Positions 22,646 to 34,553 of a stretch of DNA of 64,000 bases are shown piece after piece. The stretch lies in assembly GCA_047967505.1 (NCBI GenBank), contig CM106538.1; one strand, 5' to 3'. The DNA comes from Dipteris shenzhenensis (lineage: Eukaryota > Polypodiophyta > Polypodiopsida > Gleicheniales). A model generated the notes under the pieces. That model was given only the letters and a program-made list of their open reading frames with translations, had not been told where the DNA came from and made no database searches. The position numbers and the translations under genes were made by a program. Position 1 is the stretch's first letter. Every line of letters starts with the position of its first letter.

Positions 22646-23857
22646 TTGCAAGTGTTGCATAGGGCAGTTGACATGTTATCTGTTGAACTCCACCCCTAAT
22701 CGCCTCGTTTCCTGACTTGTCATTAAAGATTAGCATGTTCAGCCTATAAAAATGTTCTAAGAAGCAATGCGCATTGGATTGTGCATTAATGTGATGCTCC
22801 CATATCCAGTGTGATTATGAAGACAGTATTGAGCACTGGACTGCGAAGGCACCCATGTGGCATTTCCAATTCAAAATGGCGTTTTTTGTCAAACAAGTTT
22901 AAAACCAAGTTAGATCTTGGATGGCCATAAAATTCACATCTAGTTGAAAATGCGCTATGGTGTCTAGTTTAAATTATTTTGTAATTTTATTCCATAAAGC
23001 TCATATGCATAGGCGAGGGAGTTACAAAGTGGACACTAACTCAAGTTCATCATAAAGCACCACATTGCACATTTGGCATTATACTTTGGCTTTTCTTGTA
23101 GGAGGAAACATGGTGGTGTCTATTCCATCATACAATGGCTCTATGGAGTTGGACATTCTTGTATATATGTATTCATATTGACCATGCTCTAATGGAATCA
23201 TAAGGATATATGAGAGTGCTATTTCAACATCACTCAAATGATGAGTAGCTTAGCTTTTCAAAATGGATTATTATTTGTTTAAGAAAGAAGTATTTTGGAA
23301 AACTTTTGTATTGATGTTCTTGCATTTATTATAAGTTATAATTACATTATGGGGAATATACTTCTTTACATGAGCCATTTATAAGGAATATATTTGACTC
23401 AATGGTGTGATTGCCCAATTCTTTTCTCTAAAATTGATCCACTAATTTGCACGTTACACACCCTTTCCTTTGAGGTTGTAGCCCCCCCATCTCCTTATTT
23501 ATTGCAATGGCAATGGTAGTCTAGTCTGCATGATTTTATATTTCAGCATCATTTTGGTCCCCTTCTTCATAACTTTAGGCCAACAATTTAGTCATATTTT
23601 CATTCTACTTAAACTTTGTAACCAATGTAGTTGTTTTAGGTAAGAAATCCTTCATGTTTGATTGATCACAACTCTTGTACTCTTCATCTATGGCTATTTG
23701 CCCATCCATGTAGCTTTCTTGTTAGTGGCCCCTTCTTCACTATGACAACTTCATGTTGTAGGCCCTTTTAGAGCTTAGAAATCTAGATAAAAGTCACATA
23801 TGGCTAGAGCAGCCATCCGTTTTGGTCATCTCGTTTCTATGATTAGATAGCTAGGTG
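22646..23857. other. Intergenic DNA without a recognised gene
   Basis: AT-rich sequence between UBP22 and the LTR element. No frames with domains, no repeats of note. Confidence 0.45.
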
Positions 23858-23862
23858 GTGGC

Positions 23863-24151
23863 TGTTGGGATATCTCAAGGTGTATGCCTCAGGCACACCT
23901 TGGTTTCTATGTGTGTGTGCTAGAGGCACAGTTAGGTGCCCATAAGCACAGTTAGGTGGTGATAGAAGCCACATAGGATGATTGAGAGAATCTAGGAGCA
24001 GATTGAGGAGATGATTGTGGAGCTTAGAGGTCATCAGTGATGTCAGTGATCATGTAAGAGGTGCCTACTTAAGGACCTCATCTTTCTTCATTCCATAAGC
24101 AAGAAATCTGAGCTTGTGTTCACTCCATGCTTTCTTCACAGTTTACCAACA
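23863..24151 (+). repeat. 5' LTR of the gag-only element
   Basis: 289 bp, TGTTGGGATATC to GTTTACCAACA, with perfect 6-bp terminal inverted repeats (TGTTGG/CCAACA). About 97 percent identical to the 3' LTR. Confidence 0.93.
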
Positions 24152-24163
24152 TGGTATCAGAGC
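24152..24163 (+). promoter_or_regulatory. Primer-binding site for initiator tRNA-Met
   Basis: TGGTATCAGAGC starts directly at the end of the 5' LTR. It is the standard plant copia primer-binding site, complementary to the 3' end of initiator tRNA-Met, and marks the start of minus-strand DNA synthesis. Confidence 0.93.
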
Positions 24164-25011
24164 CCTTTGATCCCCCTTGAGCCCATTTTTGCCACATCAT
24201 CATCATCTTCTTCTTCTTCAGCTTCACCATTTCTCCTCTTTCTTCCCAAATATTGCTAAAGCCTGTTCTCCTTCAGTTCTCCGCCTTTCTCCAAGCCCTT
24301 CCTGCTGGAGATACCTCTCAAAGGGGCGAACTCTTGGCTACAAGGAATTGAAGCATCTTCATCTCTGCTGGTCGCCATTTCGCGCAGATTGTCGAATCTC
24401 TTTCCTGCGATTTCTCCGAGACTGCTTCATATTTCTCTAATTCCTTTCAGGGGAAGCTTCTCCATACCTTGGGCTATCTTGTGCTGAAATCTGAGTAGCA
24501 ATGGCTACATATTCAAGGAGAAAACAGAGAAAAACCAGTCGACTTTGAAGAAGCAAGCTATGGCGACCTGAGGCGGATTTGTGCCTCTCCTCTTCAGTGG
24601 GTTCTCTCTGGTATATGAGCTTTCTTTTGCCTCAGAAAGCTCCTTTTTCTTTGCTTTGGAGAGTGAGATACAAGCCCTCCAAGTTCAGGCCTCTATTTTT
24701 GACAGTTTTGACAAGGTTGTGAATGTGATGCTACATTAGATGCTACTTTAGCATTTTTGAGGTTTTGAAGTTTTGAAAAGCATCACTACACTGTGGCTAC
24801 AGCTTTGCTTTGAGTTGCTACACCTGGATTTGCTTGGAAAGCTTTTATTTAGCCACCTCTGTGAAGCATGTAAGTGAAAGCATCATTGATTTGTAGTATG
24901 AAATTTGGTCACAAGTCTTTGCATTAAATGCTTATACTTTGAAGCTTTTCGGTTATTTTTCTAGCCTTGTAAGAGAGAAGACACTGCCCAATACTTGGGT
25001 TAGACCCTCTC

Positions 25012-25854
25012 ATGGCTACCATATTAAATATAGATAAGTTCAATGGTAAGGGCTTCCACACATGGCAGATGAAGGTGAAATTTGCATTGATGAAGGAAAA
25101 CCTCTAGGGACTTGTCAAACCAGCTTCAACTTCTTCTTCAACAGCCTCCAATGCTAGAGAATCCTCAGCTCCGACACACCTGGCAAGAGATCCTGCTAGA
25201 GAGGAGAAAGCATATGGCATCATTGCTCTTGCTTTAGGAGATGATTATATTCATCACATCTCTGACTTAGAGTCTCCTTCAGAAGCTTGGCAGAATCTTG
25301 ACATTATTTTTGGTGCTAGCTCTCACATCTCAAAATTATCACTTAAAATATCTTTGTTTGAATTGAAGATGGTTAGTGGCACTCCTTTGGCTGCCCATGT
25401 CAATTACATGCGGAGTCTTATGACTCAACTTGCTTCTATCAACTCTCCTATCACTACAGATGATCCAATGGCAGTGTTGCTCAAGAGTATGCCTAAAGAT
25501 TATGATCATATTGTTACCACTTTGAAAAATCTTCCTAATCCTAATCTTGAAGGTCTTATCTCTACTCTCCAAGAAGAAGAAAGGTGCATGGAGCTCCAGA
25601 AAGGCAATGACATAGCCTATGCCACAAAAATCCAGAAGGGCAAGTTTTCACCTTGTAATCATTGTGGGAAGACTAATCACCTCTCAAAGGACTGCTTCAA
25701 GATCAATCCATGCAAACACTGTGGCAAAAACAATCATCATGAAAAGTTTTGTAGAGCCAAAAAGGAAGCAACTTCAAAGACAGAAAATGCCAATCTACTT
25801 TCAGTTGATGTGCCTCCACAAGATGAGGCATCCTTTGAAGATTATGCTTTTTGA
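25012..25854 (+). pseudogene. gag (nucleocapsid) of the gag-only LTR element, one in-frame stop
   Basis: The frame begins at ATG 25,012 (MATILNIDKFNGKGFHTWQM), typical of copia gag N-termini (the FxGxNYxxW motif family). It continues to TGA at 25,852-25,854 and is interrupted only by TAG at 25,105-25,107 (codon 32). The middle (about residues 50-190) has the UBN2-type gag order: DPAREEKAYGIIALAL, SEAWQNL, LTTLKNLPNPN-like spacing. The C-terminus has two CCHC zinc knuckles in tandem (CNHCGKTNHLSKDC and CKHCGKNNHHEKFC), which bind the RNA genome. An 860-nt leader separates the LTR from the start codon. No pol frame follows. The single stop suggests recent loss of function or a polymorphism. Confidence 0.88.
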
Positions 25855-26209
25855 ATCATCTCCATGTATGCTCTAGATCTCTCTTTTTGAGTCAAGGTAC
25901 TCAGCCTAGATAGTCCTCCAAAATGAATGAAATAAACTATTGTGTGTTTTGTAAACACCTCTGGTCACCATATGATGTAGGCCATGTGTATGTGTTTTTT
26001 TTCTCCATGGTACCTCTTGCAGACATTGTGTGCATGTACATGCAGGGTAGATAACCATTGGAAGGTCTTTTGTATCCCTTTTGTTTACTTTACACCCATG
26101 GGAACCCTTGCTAGCTTGAGATCCTAGCCATTGATAGATCCATGACCACCATGAGATGGCATGTGACACCTTGTGCTAGCTGTATCCTTGACATAGCCTG
26201 AGACATTCC

Positions 26210-26223
26210 CTTGAGGGGGGGTT
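26210..26223 (+). promoter_or_regulatory. Polypurine tract of the gag-only element
   Basis: TTGAGGGGGGGTTT-like G tract immediately upstream of the 3' LTR start at 26,224. It serves as the primer for plus-strand synthesis in LTR retrotransposons. Confidence 0.8.
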
Positions 26224-26512
26224 TGTTGGGATATCTCAAGGTGTATGCCTCAAGCACACCTTGGTTTCTATGTGTGTGTGCTAGAGGCACAGTTAGGTGC
26301 CCATAAGCACAGTTAGGTGGTGATAGAAGCCACATAGGATGATTGAGAGAATCTAGGAGCAGATTGAGGAGATGATTGTGGAGCTCAGAGGTCATCAGTG
26401 ATGTCAGTGATCATGTAAGAGGTGCCTTCTTAAGGACCTCATCTTTCTTCATTCCATAAGCAAGAAATCTGAGTTTGTGTTCACTCCATGATTTCTTCAT
26501 AGTTTACCAAAT
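26224..26512 (+). repeat. 3' LTR of the gag-only element
   Basis: 289 bp and colinear with the 5' LTR. The terminal CA of the 5' copy reads AT here (CCAAAT), just before the target-site duplication GTGGC. Confidence 0.92.
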
Positions 26513-26571
26513 GTGGCATGGATGTGAGAGCTACTCTTCCATGGATTGGGCTCCATCGCCAGAGGACCACT

Positions 26572-26583
26572 GCTCAGATACCA
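26572..26583 (-). promoter_or_regulatory. Possible minus-strand primer-binding-site relic
   Basis: GCTCAGATACCA is the reverse complement of TGGTATCTGAGC, one substitution away from the copia primer-binding site. It may mark the remnant of another, inverted copia element into whose neighbourhood the gag-only element inserted. No LTR could be delimited. Confidence 0.3.
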
Positions 26584-28541
26584 CTTGTCACAAAAGTTTA
26601 GTGGATATAAATGCACAATATCCATGTGTCTAAGGCTTTCCTTTTTCTAATTTCTTTTTGAGCAACCTCCCTTGCTTTTTGACATATGGTTTAAGCACTT
26701 TTCTTGGATGAGGTGAATAAGAATACAAAGAAGCAAGATAAAAGAGCTTGCAACTATCATGGCACCGCACACTTAATTATCTAAGATGCTTGTCTATATT
26801 CCTATGTAAAGCAATAAAATGCTGGGAAAAGCAGGCATTACCTGTCTACCCAAATGTAACTATTATGTTCTAACACTTAGTTTGTGTGGATGTGGCAGGT
26901 AAGTGGGCTCTGATCTCAAAACCTAGACTGCATGAGGATCGACATGTTTTTCAATATTGTGTTTCTCAAACTTAATATTATTAAAAATTCATAATTTCGG
27001 TAGAAATTTTTGCAAACTCTAGTTGTTGCATTTTTCAACTTAGATGTCTCAAACATTTTTCTTTATATGTTCTCCTTTTTTAAGTTCTTATCCAATTGAT
27101 GGAATTAATTGTATGGCTCAATTATTGATGGGACATTTTAATCTAAACACAGACTTTGATTTCCTAGCTAGGTCGGGCTAGTGCCATATAATTAATTCAA
27201 ATCCATTGGATAATTCTTTAGCATGGATAATCTCTAGTCATTTTGTAATCCGTCTTATTTTTTACTAACTTTTAGATCTATTTTGTAGAAGTGGTTTACG
27301 CATTTACTATTGTCATCATTTTTCGTTTTGACACTTATCATACAAATCCACTTTTATTCACTTCTTATCAGTAGGTGGGGAGTAAGTTTCAACATGGTGG
27401 GCTTACTTCTCACCATATGGTCTTATCCTCTGGGTTGGGGGTGGGCCACACACACACATAAATAATTTTGATAAGTAAATGTATCTCACACACAGACACT
27501 TATTTATTTACACACACACACACACACACACACAGATTTTGATTGCACTTATTTCTTTACACACACACACACACACACACATGAATACTTTCCAAACTAT
27601 GAATTATTATTTCTTGTACCCTCGGTGAAATTGCTCCTTTACATTCTCTTTTTAATCACCCCACACACCAAGCACACTAACCCTCCCATACCTCCACTAA
27701 TCCCTTCTCAACCCATGCACTTATTCTCTCCTTAGTCCACTTGTGACTTAAACTTTTTTAAAATTATCTAAGAATCCATATGGATGTCTATATTCTTAGG
27801 TAAAGCGATAACAAGCTAGGGGCAACAGGAATTACCTATCTACCCAAACTTAACTATGCTATTCTTACACTTTGTTTGTTTGGATGGTGGCAGGTAAGTG
27901 GACCCGGAACTCGAAACCTGGACTACCTGAGGATTCGACATATTTTTTCAATATTGTGTTTGTCAAACTCAATATTATTTAAAAATTTTACTTTTATTCT
28001 TGCAAACTCTAGTTATTGCATTTTTCAACTTAGATGTCTCAGACATTTTTTCCTTATATGTTCCTCTTTTTTAAGTTTTTATCTAATTAATGGAATGAAT
28101 TTTACGGCGGCTTAATTATTGATGGGACTTTTTAATCTAGACACCCACTTTCATTTCCCAACTAGCCTTTGGTCAGCAGGCTCATGCCATATAGTTAATT
28201 CACATCCATTGGAGAATTCTTTAGCATGGATAATCTCTAGTAATTTTGTAATCTTCCTTCTTTTTTACTAATTTTTATATCTATTTTGTAGAAGTGGTTT
28301 ATGCATTTACTATTGGCATCATTTTTTCATTTTCCCACTTATCATATAGATCCAATTTTCTTCACTTATTATAAGTAGGTGGATAGTAAGTTCCACAGCT
28401 TATTCCCCACTACACTTTAGGTAATTAGTGGGCCAAACACATACACACGTGCGCATGCACGTGCGCACACACACACACACACATAGACACACAATATAAT
28501 TTTGATTAGTAAATGTATCTCACATACACATACACTCATTT

Positions 28542-28582
<41 letters not shown>

Positions 28583-30067
28583 TACTTTCCCAACTATGAA
28601 TTTATGTATCCCTCGTGAAATCTCCCTTTACACTCTCAGTTTCACCACCCCACACACCAAGCACATCAATCCTCCCATATGTCCTCTTATCCCTTCTAAA
28701 CCCATGCATTTATTCTCTCCTTACTCCACTTGAGACTTAAACTATCTTTTAATCATCTAAGAATCAATATGGTTGTCTATATTCCAAGGTAAAGCGATAA
28801 TAAACCAGGGAAAACAAGCATTACATGTCTACCCAAATGTAGCTATGATGTTCTTAAAATTAGTTTGTGTGGATGGTGGTAGGTAAATGGACCCTGATCT
28901 CAGAACCTGGACTACATGAGGATTTGACATCTTTTTCCAATATTGTGTTTGTCAAACTTAATATGTTTCAAAATTCATAATTTTGGTGGAAATTTTGGCA
29001 AACTCTAGTTGTTGCATTATTCAACTTAGATGTCTCAAACATTTCTTCCTTACATGTTCCCGTTTTTTAAGTTTTTATCCAATTCATGGAATTAATTGTA
29101 TGGCTCCATTATTGATGGGACTTTTTAATCTAAACATACACTTTGATTTCCCAACTAGCCTTGGTCATCCTAGTGCCATACAATTAGTTCACATCCATTG
29201 GATAATTCTTTAGCATGGATAATCTATAGTCATTTTGTAATCCGCCTTATTCTTTACTAACTTTTATATCTATTTTGCAGAAGTGGTTTACACATTTACT
29301 ATTGGCATCATTTTTCCATTTTGACACTTATCATACAGATACACTTTTATTTACTTATTATCAATAGGTGGGGAGTAAGTTCACTTGGTGGGCTTACTCC
29401 AACCATACGGTCTTGGGCAACACATGCACATAATAATTTTGATTAGTAAATGAATCTCACACACATAGACACTTATTTATTTACACACATACCCTCACAC
29501 ACGCACATACACAATTAGTAAATGTATATCACACACAGACACTTATTTCTTCACACACACACACACATGTATACTTTTCTAACTATGAATTATTCTTTTA
29601 TGTACCCTTGTGAAATCTCTCCTTTACACTCTCTTATTAATAACCCCTCACACCAAGCACACTAATTCTCCCAAACCTCCACTAATCCCTTCTCAACCCA
29701 TGCGCTCCTTAGTCCACTTGTGACTTAAACTTCACTTGTGACTTAAACTTTTTTATTATTTTCTAGGAATCAATATGGTTGTCTATATTCCTACGTAAAG
29801 TGATAACAAGCCGAGGAAAACAAGCATTACCTGTCTACCCAAACGTAACTATGATGTTCTAACACCTAGTTTGTTTGGATGGTGGCACGTTAGTTGACTC
29901 TGACCTCGAAATTTGGACTGCCTGAGGAATCGACATCTTTTTTCAATATTGTGTTTGCCAAATTGAATATTATTAAAAATTCATAATTTTTGTGAATTTT
30001 CTTGAAAACTTTAGTTATTGCATTCTAAAACTTAGATGTCTCAAATTTTTCCACTTATCATATAGTT

Positions 30068-30388
30068 GAATGCTTGTCACCTTTTTGATTCTCTTGTATG
30101 GAAGATTTGCTTGAGCGTGAGAGGCTTGATGCACTAGAGCTTGGTTGAGTATCTTCATGTAGTGTGTGAGGTTGCCTTGGGTGTGGATAGTTAAAAGGAG
30201 TCTTGAAATTGCATGGGTGGCATTACTTTCTTATTCTTAGAGGTTCTTCATGTTTGGTGAGGAACATGGGTGGCATGCCTTGATTTTCCCCTTCCTAGAG
30301 ACTTGATTCACCCCATGCCATACATGTTTTCATGGCTAGATCTTGGGGTGGTTAGGATGGGAGTACCCAATGATGATGCCCATGCTAC
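30068..30388. other. Non-satellite segment replacing part of a monomer
   Basis: After CTTAGATGTCTCAAA the monomer sequence breaks off. About 320 bp of unrelated DNA follows (starting TTGAATGCTTGTCACC) until the CA tract resumes at about 30,389. The replaced part corresponds to about 500 bp of the normal monomer, which explains the short 811-bp spacing here. Confidence 0.75.
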
Positions 30389-31495
30389 ACACACACTCAC
30401 ACACATGTAGACTTCCCCAACTATGAATTTATGTATCCCCCGTGAAATCTCCCTTTACACTCTCAGTTTAACCACCCCACACACCAAGCACATCAATCCT
30501 CCCATATGTCCTCTAATCCCTTCTAAACCCATGCATTTATTCTCTCCTTACTCCACTTAAGACTTAAACTATCTTTTAATTAGCTAAGAATCAATATGGT
30601 TGTCTATATTCCTAGGTAAAGTAATAATAAGCCGGGGAAAACAAGCATTACATGTCTACGTAGCTATGATGTTCTAAAAATTAGTTTGTGTGGATCGTAG
30701 TAGGTAAATGGACCCTGATCTCGGAACCTGGACTGCATGAGGATTTGACATCTTTTTCCAATATTGTGTTTGTCAAACTTAATATTTTTCAAAATTCATA
30801 ATTTTGGTGGAAATTTTTGCAAACTCTAGTTGTTTCATTTTTCAACTTGGATGTCTCAAACATTTCTTCCTTACATGTTCCCGTTTTTTAAAGTTTTTAT
30901 CCAGTTGATGCAATTAATTGTATGGCTCCATCATTGATGGGACTTTTTAATCTAAACATACACTTTGATTTCCCAACTAGCCTTGGTCGGCCTAGTGCCA
31001 TACAATTAGTTCACATCCATTGGATAATTCTTTAGCATGGATAATTTGTAGTCATTTTGTAATCTGCCTTATTCTTTACTAGCTTTTATATCTATTTTGT
31101 AGAAGTGGTGTACACATTTACTATTGGCATCATTTTTTCATTTTGACACTTATCATATATATCCAGTTTTATTCACTTATTATCAATAGGTGGGGAGTAA
31201 GTTCCACATGGTAGGCTTACTCCCAACCATGTGGTCTTACTCTCTAGGTTGGGGATGGGCCACACACACACACCACACACACAAAATATAATTATGATTA
31301 GTAAATGTATCTCTTACACATAGACACTTATTTTTTCACACACACACACATGTATACTTCCCTAACAATGAATTTATATATCCTCCTATGAAATCTCCCC
31401 TCTACGCTCTGTGTTTAACCACCCCACACACCAAGCACACCAATCCTCCCATACATCCTCTAATCCCTTCTCAACCCATGCATTCATTTGCTCCT

Positions 31496-31700
31496 TACTC
31501 AACTTGTGACTTAAAGTTTTTAATTATCCAAGAATCCATATGGTTGTTTACTCAACTTGTGACTTAAACTTCACTTGTGACTTAAAGTTTTTAATTATCC
31601 AAGAATCCATATGGTTGTTTAGTACTCATTTTGTGATTTAAACTTCACTTGTGACTTAGAGTTTTTAATTATCCAAGAATCCATGTGGTTGTCTTTATTC
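31496..31700. repeat. Local triplication inside the satellite
   Basis: Three successive copies (from about 31,497, 31,549 and 31,623) of CTCAACTTGTGACTTAAA, TTTTTAATTATCC and AAGAATCCATATGGTTGT, with 55-75 bp spacing, occur inside one monomer. Confidence 0.8.
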
Positions 31701-33584
31701 CTAGGTAAAGCGATAACAAGCCGAGGAAAATAGGCATTTCCTGTCTACCCAAACGTAACTATGATGCTCTAACACTTAGTTTGTTTTGATGGTGGTGTGG
31801 GTAAGTGGACCCTGACCTCGGAACCTAGATTGCCTGAGGATTCAACATCTTTTTTCAATATTGTTTTTCTCAAACATAATATTATTAAAAATTCATAATT
31901 TTGGTGGAAATTTTTGCAATGCCTATTTTTCTAAACAAAATTATGATTTTCTAACACTTTGTTTGTTTGAATGGTAGTAGGTAAGTGGACCCTGACCTTG
32001 GAACCTAGATTGCCTAAGGATTCAACATCTTTTTTCAATATTTTATTTCTCAAACTTAATATTATTAAAAATTCATAATTTGGTGGAAATGTTTGCAAAC
32101 TCTAGTTGTTGCATTTTCCAACTTAGATGTCTCAAACATTTTTTCCTTATATGTTCCCCTCTTTTAACTTTTTATCCAATTGATGGAATTGATTGTATGG
32201 CTCAATCCCTTCAGGCTAGTGCCAGACTATTAATTCACATCCATTGGATAATACTTTAGCATGGATAATCTCTAGTCATTTTGTAATCTGCCTTATTTTT
32301 TACTAACTTTTATATCTATTTTGCAGAAGTGTCATTTACTATTGGCATCATTTTTTCATTTTGACACTTATCATACATATCCAGTTTTATTCACTTATTA
32401 TTAGTAGGTGGGGAGTAAGTTCACTTGGTGGGCTTGCTCCCAACCATGTGGTCTTACCCTCTAGGTTGGGGATGGGCCACACACACACACACACACATAA
32501 TAATTTTGATTAGTAAATGAATCTCACACACATAGACACTTATTTATTTACACACATACACTCACACATGCACATACACAATTAGTAAATGTATCTCACA
32601 CATAGACACTTATTTCTTCACACACACACACACACACACACACATGTATACTTTTCTAACTATGAATTATTCTTTTATGTACCCTCGTGAAATCTCTCCT
32701 TTACACTCTCTTATTAATAACCCCTCACACCAAGCACACTAATCCTCCCATACCTCCACCAATCCCTTCTTAACCCATGCGCTCATTCTCTCCTTAGTCC
32801 ACTTGTGACTTAAACTTTTTTATTATTTTCTAGGAATCAATATGGTTGTCTATATTACTATGTAAAGCGATAACAAACCAAGGAAAATAAGCATTACCTG
32901 TCTACCCAAACGTAACTATGATGTTCTAACACCTAGTTTGTTTGGATGGTGGCACGTAAGTTGACTCTGACCTCGGAACTTGGACTGCCTGAGGAATCGA
33001 CATCTTTTTTCAATATTGTGTTTGTCAAACTGAATATTATTAAAAATTCTTAATTTTTGTGAATTTTCTTGAAAACTTTGGTTATTGCATTCTAAAACTT
33101 AGATGTGTTCCCCTCTTTTAAATTTTTTCCTTATATGTTCCCCTCTTTTAAAATTGTATTCAATTGATGGAATTAATTGTATGGCTCAATTATTGATGGG
33201 ACTTTTTAATCTAAACAAACACTTTGATTTCGAACTAGCCTTTGGTCGGGCTAGTGCCATACAATTAATTCACATCCATTGGATAATTCTTTAGCATGGA
33301 TAACCTCTAGTTATTTTGTAATCTACCTTAATTTTTACTAACTTTTATATCTATTTTATAGAATTGGTTTACGCATTTACTATTGGCATCATTTTTTCAC
33401 TTTGACACTTATCGTACAGATGCACTTTTATTCACTTATTATCAGTAGGTGGGGTACTAGTAACTTCCACATGGCGAGCTTACTCCCCACCATGTAGTCT
33501 GACCCTCTAGGTTGGGGGTGGACCACACGCGCACAATATAAGTTTGATTAGTAAATGTATCTTACACACACAAACACTTATTTC

Positions 33585-33622
<38 letters not shown>

Positions 33623-34435
33623 TACTTCCCCAACTATGAATTATTCATTTATGTACGCCCATGAAATCTCCCCTTTACGCTCTCTGTTTAACAACCCCGC
33701 ACACCAAGAACACTAATTCTTCCTTGCGTTCTCTAATCCTTTCTCAACCCATGCACTCATTCTATCCTTACTCCACTCGTGACTTAAGATGCACTTGTGA
33801 CTTAAATTTTTTTTTAATTATCTAAGAATACATATGGTTGTCTATATTCCTAGGTAAAGTGATCACAAGCCGCAGAAAATAGCCATCACCTATCTATCCA
33901 AATTAAATATGATGTTTTAACACTTAGTTTGTTGGATGGAGACAAGTAAGTGGACCCTGACCTCGAAACTTGGACTGCATGAGGATTCGACATATTTTTT
34001 TAAGAATGTTTTTGTCGAACTTAATATTATTTAAAATTTGTAATTTTGGTGGAAATTTTTACAAACTCTAGTTGTTGCATTCTTCAACTTAGATGTTTTT
34101 CCTTATATTTTTTATTTTTTAAGTTTTTATCTGATTGATGGAATTAATTGTATGGCTCAATTATTGATGAGAGTTTTTTAATCTAAACACACACTTTGAT
34201 TTCCCAACTAGCCTTTGGTCGAGCTAGTGCCATACAGTTAATTTATGTCCATTGGATAATTCTTTAACATGGATAATCTCTATTCATTTTGTAATCCACC
34301 TTATTTTTTACTAACTTTTATATTTATTTTATAGAAGTGGTTTATGTATTTTCTATTGGCATCACTTTTCTATTTTGACACTGATCATACAGATCCACTT
34401 TTATACACTTATTATCAGTAGGCGGGGAGTAAGTT

Positions 34436-34466
34436 CCACATGGTGGGCTTACTCCCCACCATGTGG
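34436..34466. repeat. Best example of the monomer hairpin
   Basis: CCACATGGTGGG (34,436-34,447) and CCCACCATGTGG (34,455-34,466) form a perfect 12-bp stem with a 7-nt loop, extended outward by GTAAG and CTTAC with one mismatch. Degenerate versions are present in most monomers (for example near 27,393, 31,210 and 33,470). Confidence 0.85.
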
Positions 34467-34506
34467 TCTTACCCTCTGGGTTGGGGGTGGGCCACAAACA
34501 CACACA

Positions 34507-34553
<47 letters not shown>

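Larger units (their letters stand above)
23863..26512 (+). mobile_element. Complete gag-only Ty1/copia-like LTR retrotransposon (TR-GAG type)
   Basis: The 2,650-bp element is bounded by two 289-bp LTRs and flanked by the 5-bp target-site duplication GTGGC (23,858-23,862 and 26,513-26,517). The 5' LTR begins TGTTGG and ends CCAACA. A primer-binding site complementary to initiator tRNA-Met follows at once (TGGTATCAGAGC, 24,152-24,163), and a G-rich polypurine tract precedes the 3' LTR (about 26,210-26,223). The 2,072-bp interior holds only a gag gene; protease, integrase and reverse transcriptase are missing, so the element must be mobilised in trans. The LTRs differ at about eight sites by eye, which indicates a moderately old insertion. 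The structure agrees with the TR-GAG class of non-autonomous plant retroelements. Confidence 0.92.
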
